A DNA stretch of 7,654 bases from Synergistaceae bacterium (GTDB lineage: Bacteria; Synergistota; Synergistia; Synergistales; Synergistaceae): assembly GCA_012513245.1 (NCBI GenBank), contig JAAZCN010000201.1, positions 1-7,654 of the forward strand. Reading direction: 5' to 3'. Each line of letters starts with the position of its first letter. Position 1 is the first letter of the stretch. A model generated the notes under the pieces. The model was not told the DNA's origin, did not search any database, and saw only the letters and a list, made by a program, of their open reading frames with translations. The translations under genes were made by a program, and so were the position numbers. Shown here one piece after another: positions 1 to 5,030 of the stretch.

Positions 1-293
1 GCAAAAAAAAGATGCACACTATCGAACGCATTGCAAAATTCCATCTTGAATTTGAGGGGATCCATCCCTTCATTGACGGCAATGGACGTACGGGCAGGCT
101 TTTGATGAACATGGATCTTATCCAAACGGGATATACTCCGATCGATATAAAGTTCTCTGAGAGGAAAAAATATTACGATGCATTTGATTCATATTATAGG
201 GATAAAAATGCTGATGCTATGACCGGTCTGATCGCCGGATATATCAATGACAGGCTCGACCACTATCTAAAAATATTAGAAGAAAGCGGATAA
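1..293 (+). CDS. Fic domain protein, C-terminal part (5' end outside window)
   Basis: Fic proteins usually transfer AMP (or another nucleotide or phosphate group) from a nucleotide to a hydroxyl side chain of a target protein; they occur as toxins, regulators and effectors. The reading frame is open to the window edge, so the ATG at 12 is an internal methionine and not a start. The catalytic loop HPFIDGNGRTGR lies at 63-98 and matches the HxFx(D/E)GNGRxxR signature exactly, including the catalytic His, the metal-binding Asp and both Arg, so the enzyme looks active. The following stretch with FSERKKYYDAFDSYYRD is typical of the C-terminal helices of stand-alone Fic proteins. Any inhibitory helix or N-terminal domain, and an antitoxin partner if one exists, would lie outside the window. 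It ends 24 bases before a strong terminator and seems unrelated to the metal/thiol genes further on. Confidence 0.92.
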   Translation, partial: KKKMHTIERIAKFHLEFEGIHPFIDGNGRTGRLLMNMDLIQTGYTPIDIKFSERKKYYDAFDSYYRDKNADAMTGLIAGYINDRLDHYLKILEESG

Positions 294-317
294 ATCATAT
301 ATCCTGGACATGAACGC

Positions 318-363
318 AAAGTGAGATGGCCCGCGGTCTGATCCACGGGCCATCTCACTTTTT
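318..363. terminator. Intrinsic terminator, probably bidirectional
   Basis: The arms 318-333 and 346-361 form a perfect 16-bp stem (AAAGTGAGATGGCCCG with its complement) around a 12-base loop. On the plus strand the stem runs into TTTTT at 359-363, just after the Fic stop codon. On the minus strand the same stem follows the Hsp20 gene, is preceded by an A-rich stretch and ends in TTTGCG. It therefore sits between two convergent genes and probably serves both, with the stronger U-tract on the plus strand. Confidence 0.9.
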
Positions 364-439
364 ACCGTACCTCAGGGAATGTCCTTGATTTTTACTGTTA
401 CTTCATTATTGGGGCATCCTTAACATAAACGGTTATTTT

Positions 440-889
440 TTAGTCTACATCGATATTGATCGCTGTACTTGTCTTTTCTGCCTTAGGGACGGTTATTTTC
501 AGAAGCCCGTCGCTCAGCTTAGCTTTTATGCCTGAAGCGTCCGCATCAGCCAGATGGATGGTCCTGCTCATCGACACAGAGCGTCTTTCTCTGTGGATGT
601 AATTCTTGTCCTTTTCCTCTGTGCTCTCGTTTTTAGTTACTGAGATAGTGAGCTTTTCATCATCCAATCCGAGCTTTATGTCCTCTTTGCAGAGGCCAGG
701 CATTTCGGCTTCGATAAGATACTCGTTCCCGCTGTCCTGAACATCTACCTTGAATGTGTCATACGCCAGAGTGCGCCTCATGGGCCAGTCGCTTGAAAAA
801 AAGTCATCAAGCACATTGTAAAAGTCCTCCAGCCCGGTCTTTGTTGCGAGATCCCTGCTTCTTCTGTTGAAAGGTACCAGTCCAACCAT
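440..889 (-). CDS. hsp20: Hsp20/alpha-crystallin family small heat-shock protein
   Basis: This is an ATP-independent cytoplasmic holdase chaperone that binds unfolding proteins and forms oligomers. The 149-residue product has a short N-terminal arm (MVGLVPFNRR, as in many clostridial Hsp18-like proteins). An alpha-crystallin domain spans about residues 44-136, with the AEMPG turn at 61-65 and the conserved end strand KLSDGLLKITVPK at 124-136. The C-terminal IxI-type anchor is INI at 144-146. The start is the ATG at 889: AAGGAG (904-899) lies 9 bases upstream. The in-frame TTG at 898 touches the Shine-Dalgarno site with no gap and cannot be the start. A promoter and a CIRCE operator lie directly upstream, so HrcA-controlled heat induction is expected. 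It is convergent with the Fic gene and shares its terminator. Confidence 0.95.
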   Translation of the reverse strand: MVGLVPFNRRSRDLATKTGLEDFYNVLDDFFSSDWPMRRTLAYDTFKVDVQDSGNEYLIEAEMPGLCKEDIKLGLDDEKLTISVTKNESTEEKDKNYIHRERRSVSMSRTIHLADADASGIKAKLSDGLLKITVPKAEKTSTAINIDVD

Positions 890-923
890 GTTTAACAACT
901 CCTTTATAATTTATTTTTTTCTG

Positions 924-950
924 TTAGCACTCTACCCTGCCGAGTGCCAA
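924..950. promoter_or_regulatory. CIRCE operator (HrcA binding site)
   Basis: TTAGCACTC at 924-932, a 9-base spacer, and GAGTGCCAA at 942-950. The CIRCE consensus is TTAGCACTC-N9-GAGTGCTAA, so only one of the 18 arm bases differs. The site lies between the minus-strand -10 box (954-959) and the hsp20 start codon, around the expected transcription start. HrcA bound there would block initiation. CIRCE is best known upstream of groESL and of hrcA-grpE-dnaK, so its use on a single hsp20 gene is worth noting. Confidence 0.93.
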
Positions 951-953
951 TAT

Positions 954-982
954 AGTTTATCACTTGTGTTATTCTTTGTCAA
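954..982 (-). promoter_or_regulatory. hsp20 promoter, sigma-70/sigma-A type
   Basis: Read on the minus strand, the -35 box is TTGACA (982-977), the spacer is 17 bases and the -10 box is TAAACT (959-954). The -35 box is perfect and the -10 box matches four of six positions. The predicted start of transcription falls inside the CIRCE element, which fits repression by HrcA and use of the housekeeping sigma factor. Confidence 0.75.
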
Positions 983-1043
983 GATAGAATTGGTCACTTA
1001 TTGTCAAACAAGTATTTTCTACGATATATATATAATATATACA

Positions 1044-1072
1044 TTGACATGTGTCGATATGTGGTTTATATT
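1044..1072 (+). promoter_or_regulatory. Promoter of the DUF2703-ccdA operon
   Basis: TTGACA at 1044-1049, a 17-base spacer and TATATT at 1067-1072. An alternating AT tract at 1023-1042 lies just upstream and could act as an UP element. ATATGTGGT at 1057-1065, next to the -10 box, also occurs in the arsR operator at 4236-4244, in each case a few bases after ATTGACA. This suggests control by the same ArsR-type repressor. The complementary half-site CCACATA is not present here, so the link is tentative. Confidence 0.75.
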
Positions 1073-1130
1073 TTATCCTCAGATAGTTTGAATTTGTATT
1101 ATCTTCACCAAAAAGACAGGGGGAAGCAAC

Positions 1131-1664
1131 ATGGCTGGATGTTGTGCAGAAAAGTGCGAGGAATGCTGTTCCTGTGAGAGTAAAAAAGTCCTAGTCGAAT
1201 ATCTTTATCTGGACCTTGGGACCTGTGACAGATGTATAGGGACTGATGCCGTGCTTAAAGAGGCACTGAAAGAAATCGGGCCGGCACTTTCATGTGCAGG
1301 ATATGAGGTCGAATTTAAGAAAAAAGAAATATCATCTAAGGAGATGGCAGAAGAATACCGTTTTCTCTCTTCTCCTACCATACGTGTCAATGGAATGGAT
1401 ATCTGTGCGTCGGTAGCAGAGAACAGCTGCGGGTGCTGCAGTAATATCAGCGGTACGGATGTCGAATGCAGAGTCTTCGAGTTTGAGGGAGAGGATTATG
1501 AAGTCCCTCCGAAAGAGATGCTGGCTTCTTCGATCCTCAGGGCTGTTTTCGCACCAAAAGAAGAGTGCTGCTGCGGAAAGTACTCAATGTCAGAAAATAT
1601 AATAACTTTCTTTGACGGCAAAGAGAAAAAATCAAATTGTTCCTGCGGATCAAACTGCTGCTGA
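1131..1664 (+). CDS. DUF2703-type cysteine-rich protein
   Basis: I recognise the DUF2703 pattern, a family of unknown function often found near metal(loid) genes; the assignment is from memory of the family. The protein has 177 residues and 21 cysteines. The core starts with LDLGTCDRCIGTD (C32 and C35 in a CxxC) and continues with FLSSPTIRVNG at 78-88, where SSPT resembles the cis-Pro loop of thioredoxin folds. NSCGCCSNISGTDVECR follows at 98-114. Extra clusters lie outside the core: C4, C5, C9, C12, C13, C15 at the N-terminus, C146-C148, and CSCGSNCC at the very end. The protein is probably cytoplasmic, as no signal peptide is visible. AGGGGGA (1118-1124) precedes the ATG by 6 bases. The CcdA gene follows on the same strand. 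A role in binding or passing on a thiophilic metal or metalloid is inference. Confidence 0.85.
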   Translation: MAGCCAEKCEECCSCESKKVLVEYLYLDLGTCDRCIGTDAVLKEALKEIGPALSCAGYEVEFKKKEISSKEMAEEYRFLSSPTIRVNGMDICASVAENSCGCCSNISGTDVECRVFEFEGEDYEVPPKEMLASSILRAVFAPKEECCCGKYSMSENIITFFDGKEKKSNCSCGSNCC

Positions 1665-1702
1665 GATGATTTCGAATATTTTGATTTGTGAAAAAAGATT
1701 AT

Positions 1703-2392
1703 ATGACTGAGATCCTTCAAAGCATATCCCTGTTGATAGAAAATAACGTATGGCTTGCGCCCTTTCTTGCATTTGCAGCAGGAGCACTGACATCCCTTAC
1801 GCCTTGCTCGGTATCAAGTGTTCCTCTGGTAATAGGATATGTCGGAGGAGCTGCCGGAAGCGACACCCGAAAAGCTTTTCGTCTCTCACTTGTTTTTGTG
1901 CTTGGATCAGCGCTGACTTTTACAGCATTGGGAACAGCTGCATCAACTGCGGGTATGTTCTTCATGGGGGCTGCATCCTGGTGGTATCTGATCCTTGGAT
2001 CATTGATGGTGCTCATGGCACTGCAGACATGGGGGATATTTGAGATCATCCCCTCAAGCTATCTAATGTCAAAAAACAGAAAGAAGGGATACCTTGGAGC
2101 TTTCATAGCCGGTATCCTGGGAGGGATATTTTCCTCCCCCTGCTCGACTCCGGTACTTATAGCGCTTCTTGCAATAGTTGCAGGAAAGGGCAGCATCATA
2201 TGGGGAGCTTCGCTCCTCATACTTTACTCTATAGGCCATGGTCTGCTTGCGCTTGCTGTCGGCACATCCTTCTCTTTTGCTCAGAAGCTGTCCGAGAATA
2301 TTGAGGAGAGCAGGGCAGGCTCTATCATCAAGCTGGTCCTGGGAGCTCTTATCCTTCTGGCGGGTTTTTACATGCTTTACCTTGGCTTTTGA
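1703..2392 (+). CDS. ccdA: CcdA-like membrane thiol-disulfide electron carrier
   Basis: CcdA/DsbD-type proteins move electrons from cytoplasmic thioredoxin across the membrane to thioredoxin-like proteins outside. The 229-residue product has about six hydrophobic segments. The two redox cysteines are in the usual places: C35 in SLTPCSVSSVP of the first segment and C147 in FSSPCSTPVL of the fourth, giving the two-fold repeated PC(S) pattern. The ATG at 1703 is preferred; a GTG at 1688 would add MKKDY, and neither has a good Shine-Dalgarno site. Translation may be coupled to the DUF2703 gene, whose stop lies 38 bases upstream. The likely partner in this locus is the anchored thioredoxin at 3525-4058. 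Its usual partners in cytochrome c maturation (ResA, ResB/C) are not in the window. The gene is convergent with the next operon, with no clear hairpin terminator in the 33 bases between the two stops. Confidence 0.9.
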   Translation: MTEILQSISLLIENNVWLAPFLAFAAGALTSLTPCSVSSVPLVIGYVGGAAGSDTRKAFRLSLVFVLGSALTFTALGTAASTAGMFFMGAASWWYLILGSLMVLMALQTWGIFEIIPSSYLMSKNRKKGYLGAFIAGILGGIFSSPCSTPVLIALLAIVAGKGSIIWGASLLILYSIGHGLLALAVGTSFSFAQKLSENIEESRAGSIIKLVLGALILLAGFYMLYLGF

Positions 2393-2425
2393 GGTCGAAC
2401 AAATTGTTTTTTTGTTGATGTTCTT

Positions 2426-2590
2426 TCAGTTGGTCTTAGTATCCTCTTTTGGGTCTTCTGTATTGTTGTTTTCAGGTCCTTCGATCTCTTCTATTTCAAA
2501 ATCCCCGCAGCAACAGCATGAATTTTTCTTTTCGTGATCGCCTTTTCCAAACAGTTTTGCAAACAGTCCGGGTTCTTTATCGTCTGCCAT
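2426..2590 (-). CDS. 54-residue Cys4 acidic microprotein
   Basis: This short ORF starts at ATG 2590 with a near-perfect Shine-Dalgarno site, AAAGGAGG (2607-2600), 9 bases upstream. It ends at TGA 2426-2428. The 54 residues fall into three parts: an N-terminal GLFAKLFGKGDHEKK with an amphipathic look, then SCCCCGDFEIEEIEG with four consecutive cysteines (25-28), and a polar acidic tail rich in Asn, Glu and Asp. I recall small proteins with a 'FxKLFGK...CC...IEEI' layout beside permeases of this family, but cannot name a family and assign no function. It lies 41 bases after the permease stop and is probably the last gene of that operon. Four adjacent thiols suggest binding of a soft metal(loid) ion, possibly as a chaperone for the permease; this is inference. 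The last codons lie 33 bases from the convergent ccdA stop. Confidence 0.82.
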   Translation of the reverse strand: MADDKEPGLFAKLFGKGDHEKKNSCCCCGDFEIEEIEGPENNNTEDPKEDTKTN

Positions 2591-2631
2591 AATAGTAAAC
2601 CTCCTTTATTAAGTTTATTACTTCAGTTTTT

Positions 2632-3528
2632 CTATAATGCAATAGCGTTAAAAATATAGCCTCCCGTTACTGCTGTGAGAAAGATAATTGCTACAATAGC
2701 CGCAACAAGTTTTTTTTTGAAAATTCCAGCCAGCATGCTCATTTCGGGTATTGCCATTCCGGCTCCTCCTATGATGAGGGCTATTACAGCTCCGACGCTC
2801 ATGCCCTTTTGCATAAGTGCCAGGCCAATAGGTATTGCAGTTTCCGCACGGATATAGAGAGGGACTCCGATAGCCGCAGCGACCGGAATGGCAAGAGGGT
2901 TATCCGGTCCGGCAAATTTTAAAACAAAATCTCCGGGTAAGTAGCCGTAGATGGCCGCTCCTATCCCGACACCTATTAGAAGATAGACTAATACGCCCCT
3001 GAAATCACCCAACGCTTTTTGAAACGACAGGATCAATTTGTCCCTGAAAGAATTGGGGATCTCCTCTTTTTCGGCATTCCCGCCATATTTGATGCGAACG
3101 TGTTTGACCAGTTTCCCCCCACCGACCTTTTCCAGTATTACTCCAAAAATAACTGCACAGATGAATGTGACAAAAAGATAGACAAGAGCTGCTTTCGTAC
3201 CCATCAATACCACCATCATAGTCAATATTATCGGATTCATAAGCGGCGAAGAGATAACAAATGACATTACAGCTCCGAAAGGTATGCCAATTTCAAGAAA
3301 CCCCAGTGTTAAAGGGATAGTGGAACATGCGCAAAATGGTGTCAGTGATCCGATAAGCGCACCAACGAAATTACCGAATATTCCCTTCCCGGACATGTAT
3401 CTTTTGATCTTCTCCTGAGGCACATACATAAGTATCAAAGCGACCATAGTACTGATCCCAAGAAAGAGTACGGTAAGTTCTGCCGTTATAAAAACAAAGT
3501 ATTTGACTGTTTCCAGAAGAGTGTTCAT
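2632..3528 (-). CDS. ArsP_1/DUF318-type permease (COG0701), first copy
   Basis: This is a polytopic inner-membrane permease of the ArsP_1 (PF03773) type. Characterised relatives export trivalent methylated arsenicals (Campylobacter ArsP) or are tied to copper/zinc resistance (Shewanella SO_0444 type). The 298 residues contain about eight hydrophobic segments in two halves joined by a charged loop near 135-170. The first half carries TPFCACSTIP at 63-72, with C66 and C68 likely binding substrate, and SSPLMNP at 93-99. The second half carries GVPLYIRAETAIP at 221-233 and GGAGMAIPEMSML at 254-266. The ATG overlaps the stop of the upstream thioredoxin gene as ATGA (3528-3525), so the two are translationally coupled, which fits a functional pair. 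The actual substrate cannot be read from the sequence. Confidence 0.92.
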   Translation of the reverse strand: MNTLLETVKYFVFITAELTVLFLGISTMVALILMYVPQEKIKRYMSGKGIFGNFVGALIGSLTPFCACSTIPLTLGFLEIGIPFGAVMSFVISSPLMNPIILTMMVVLMGTKAALVYLFVTFICAVIFGVILEKVGGGKLVKHVRIKYGGNAEKEEIPNSFRDKLILSFQKALGDFRGVLVYLLIGVGIGAAIYGYLPGDFVLKFAGPDNPLAIPVAAAIGVPLYIRAETAIPIGLALMQKGMSVGAVIALIIGGAGMAIPEMSMLAGIFKKKLVAAIVAIIFLTAVTGGYIFNAIAL

Positions 3529-4058
3529 TGTTTCATCCCCATCTTTTCAAAGGCAGCTTCAAGCTGCTCTTTTGTCAAACTTCCCTGATGTGCCGTTAAT
3601 ATATGTTTGCCATCCTCGTTGCGCGAAAGGACATTTACATCAAAAGGCGGTTTTGTTTCGAGGAGCAGGGGGCCTCCTTTCGCTGTGAAGAAAAATTGTG
3701 TGGGTATCACCTGAAGCGGGAATCCTTCGGCAGCCTCGGGGTATTTCCACACATCAACAAATTTTATGATCACTCTGCCTTGGTATTTTTTGTTCAATGC
3801 TTCCAATACGGGTGCCATTTTTTTACATGGAATACAGCTGTCAGCTCCGAAATCGATAAGTATCGGCAGACCATAGGATCTAAGTTTCTCAAGATCTATT
3901 GAGGTCGTGTGAAGGGAAAAATCTGCCTTAAGCCGGTCTGACTCTATCAAAGCCTTTTTGCTGTTGTTTTTGACCAGCCAGATCGAAGCTACCGCTATAA
4001 TTATTACAAGCACCAGGCCTATCTTTGTTAAATTGGAGAACTTGCCTTTCTCAGCCAA
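3525..4058 (-). CDS. Membrane-anchored thioredoxin-fold protein (CIPC)
   Basis: Thioredoxin-like disulfide reductase tethered by one N-terminal helix (about residues 12-29 of the 177-residue form: ISLVLV-like hydrophobic run ending in IWLV). The thioredoxin domain begins near residue 55 and contains ILIDFGADSCIPCKKMAP. The redox pair CIPC is at 75-78, VVDVWKYP-like strand/helix features follow, and the cis-Pro is in VIPTQFF (P119). The preferred start is TTG 4058: GGGAG (4072-4068) lies 9 bases upstream. The longer TTG at 4067 abuts the same GGGAG with no gap. The leader GGGAGTTGATAAAG closely matches GGAGTTGATAAAAC before the second permease's ATG, which supports this choice. The domain is probably outside the cytoplasmic membrane, where CcdA (1703-2392) could reduce it, but charges flank the helix on both sides, so topology is not certain. 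It is the first gene of the operon and overlaps the permease by 4 bases. Confidence 0.88.
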   Translation of the reverse strand: MAEKGKFSNLTKIGLVLVIIIAVASIWLVKNNSKKALIESDRLKADFSLHTTSIDLEKLRSYGLPILIDFGADSCIPCKKMAPVLEALNKKYQGRVIIKFVDVWKYPEAAEGFPLQVIPTQFFFTAKGGPLLLETKPPFDVNVLSRNEDGKHILTAHQGSLTKEQLEAAFEKMGMKQ

Positions 4059-4147
4059 CTTTATCAACTCCCATATCTGACTTTGATCACATTTTTACTC
4101 GTGGTGGTGTTTTACAAGATCAAATAAATACACCTTACATAGATGGT

Positions 4148-4176
4148 AGTCTATATTACTCTATTATGAGAGTCAA
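4148..4176 (-). promoter_or_regulatory. Promoter of the thioredoxin-permease-microprotein operon
   Basis: On the minus strand the -35 box is TTGACT (4176-4171), the spacer is 17 bases and the -10 box is TAGACT (4153-4148). The spacer holds an inverted repeat, ACTCT-N6-AGAGT (4158-4173), which could be an operator. The predicted start near 4141 leaves a leader of about 80 bases. That leader contains TTTGATC (4082-4088) and GATCAAA (4118-4124) as a further 7-bp inverted repeat. Confidence 0.6.
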
Positions 4177-4189
4177 GGAATTTTCATGG

Positions 4190-4219
4190 GAATCTATCTA
4201 TACAGAATCTATCTATACT
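4190..4219. repeat. Two-copy 15-bp tandem repeat
   Basis: GAATCTATCTATACA (4190-4204) is followed at once by GAATCTATCTATACT (4205-4219), differing only in the last base. The pair ends three bases before the arsR -35 box and lies between the two divergent promoters. Function unknown; it may be a replication-slippage product or a spaced regulatory site. Confidence 0.9.
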
Positions 4220-4221
4220 AA

Positions 4222-4249
4222 TTGACAAAAAGAGCATATGTGGTAAAAT
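4222..4249 (+). promoter_or_regulatory. arsR promoter
   Basis: TTGACA at 4222-4227, a 16-base spacer and TAAAAT at 4244-4249. Transcription should start near 4256, which places the ATG at 4260 too close to serve as the arsR start and fits the ATG at 4278. The -10 box lies inside the palindromic operator described next. Confidence 0.8.
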
Positions 4250-4258
4250 TGCCACATA
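4237..4258. promoter_or_regulatory. ArsR-type palindromic operator
   Basis: TATGTGG (4237-4243) and CCACATA (4252-4258) form perfect 7-bp arms around TAAAATTG, which contains the -10 box of the arsR promoter. An inverted repeat covering the -10 region directly upstream of an ArsR-family gene is the usual layout for autorepression. Binding by the adjacent repressor is inference from position and symmetry. Confidence 0.75.
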
Positions 4259-4277
4259 GATGGGGGTGAAAACACTG

Positions 4278-4607
4278 ATGGCTAATAAAAAAACAGTGCT
4301 GGAACAAAAAGTAGCGATACTTAAAGGGCTTGCCCATCCTGTCCGGCTTTCTATAGTGGAGACTCTTGCCGGTTCGGAAATGTGCGTATGCGATATCGCC
4401 GAGATGTTTCATTTCGACAGAACGACGATAAGCAAACATCTGACACTGATGAAGAACCTGGGGATACTTGAAGATAGAAGAGAAGGTCTAAATGTCTATT
4501 ATAGCCTTAGGATACGCTGTCTTCCATCAATGCTTTCATGTGTTGAAAAGGTAGTTCAAGGCAAAAACCCCGAAACTGTATTTGTAATGGAATGCTGCGG
4601 GAAATAA
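4278..4607 (+). CDS. arsR: ArsR/SmtB-family metal(loid)-responsive repressor
   Basis: This is a winged-helix repressor that leaves DNA when a metal or metalloid binds. The 109-residue product has the family layout: LKGLAHPVRLSIVETL at 15-30, the sensor SEMCVCDIAEMF at 33-44 with C36 and C38, and recognition helix FDRTTISKHLTLMKNLGILEDRREG at 46-70, followed by the wing NVYYSL. The CVCD motif in helix alpha-3 is the arsenic/antimony-type (alpha-3) site of E. coli ArsR. Extra cysteines C81, C88, C106 and C107 could supply further ligands. The start is ATG 4278, 8 bases after GGGGGTGA (4262-4269); the ATG at 4260 lies in the operator with no Shine-Dalgarno site. It is the first gene of the plus-strand operon and is divergent from the thioredoxin operon. 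Autoregulation through the palindrome at 4237-4258 is likely. Confidence 0.93.
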   Translation: MANKKTVLEQKVAILKGLAHPVRLSIVETLAGSEMCVCDIAEMFHFDRTTISKHLTLMKNLGILEDRREGLNVYYSLRIRCLPSMLSCVEKVVQGKNPETVFVMECCGK

Positions 4608-4627
4608 ATCTTGAGAGGAGAAAAAAT

Positions 4628-4912
4628 ATGAAGGTACAGATACTTGGAACAGGATGCCCTAAATGCAAGAAACTTGTAGAACTCACGGATCAGGCTGCTA
4701 AAGAGCTGGGTCTTGAATTGGAACTGGAAAAGGTGACAGAAGTTGCGAAAATAATGAACTTTGGCGTAATGTCGACCCCGGCACTTGCTATAGACGGGAA
4801 AGTAGTCCTGGCAGGACACCTTCCTGCATATGAAAAGATAAAAGATATGCTTGCAAAGGCTGGCTCCGTTCAGGAACCGGAGGCCGAAGAAACAGGCGGT
4901 TGCAGTCTCTGA
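4628..4912 (+). CDS. Small thioredoxin-like redox protein (CPKC, MTH895-like)
   Basis: A 94-residue cytoplasmic thioredoxin-fold protein of the 'redox-active disulfide protein 2' / MTH895 type (Thioredoxin_3). It begins MKVQILGTGCPKCKKL with the CxxC pair at C10 and C13 right after the first strand. It continues with VTEVAKIMNFGVMSTPALAIDG, where P51 is the cis-Pro, and has the short length of the family. A tail (QEPEAEETGGCSL) adds a third cysteine, C92. The start is ATG 4628, 7 bases after AGAGGAG (4614-4620); the overlapping ATG at 4592 lies inside arsR and lacks this spacing. The gap to arsR is 20 bases. Members of this family are commonly next to ArsP_1-type permeases, as here. A role in reducing or presenting a metal(loid) substrate is inference. 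Confidence 0.92.
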   Translation: MKVQILGTGCPKCKKLVELTDQAAKELGLELELEKVTEVAKIMNFGVMSTPALAIDGKVVLAGHLPAYEKIKDMLAKAGSVQEPEAEETGGCSL

Positions 4913-4925
4913 GGCTAGCTTAATG

Positions 4926-4970
4926 CGGGCGGTGCCCGTGTGATGACTCCCCGCAGATGCGGGGACTTTC
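4926..4970 (+). terminator. Hairpin pair, possible attenuator
   Basis: CGGGC-GGT-GCCCG (4926-4938) is followed by TCCCCGCA-GA-TGCGGGGA (4948-4965), an 8-bp GC-rich palindrome with a tetraloop if the last pair is open. The bases after it, CTTTCTT, are only a weak U-tract. It lies between the CPKC gene and the second permease, so partial termination or mRNA stabilisation that lowers permease expression is possible. Confidence 0.4.
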
Positions 4971-5030
4971 TTAAAACAACTACGTGCAAAAAACGCCACA
5001 TTAAATAGAGAGAGATGGAGTTGATAAAAC

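Noticed and set aside
896..898. TTG at 898 as the hsp20 start
   Set aside because: It directly abuts GGAG with no spacing; ATG 889 has 9-base spacing and gives the usual Hsp20 N-terminus.
867..1091. Plus-strand frame across the hsp20 upstream region
   Set aside because: It runs through the hsp20 start, the CIRCE element and two promoters; the hydrophobic translation comes from AT-rich regulatory DNA.
2238..2537. Open frame on the plus strand spanning the end of ccdA
   Set aside because: Overlaps the well-supported ccdA and the minus-strand Cys4 ORF, has no Shine-Dalgarno site and gives a low-complexity Leu/Ser-rich translation.
4260..4262. ATG at 4260 as the arsR start
   Set aside because: It lies at the end of the operator, within a few bases of the expected transcription start, and has no Shine-Dalgarno site; ATG 4278 has one.
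4946..4970. ACTCCCCGCAGATGCGGGGA looks like a type I-E CRISPR repeat
   Set aside because: Only one copy, no spacers, no regular period and no cas genes; the similar palindrome at 7452-7475 is not identical and lies 2.5 kb away.
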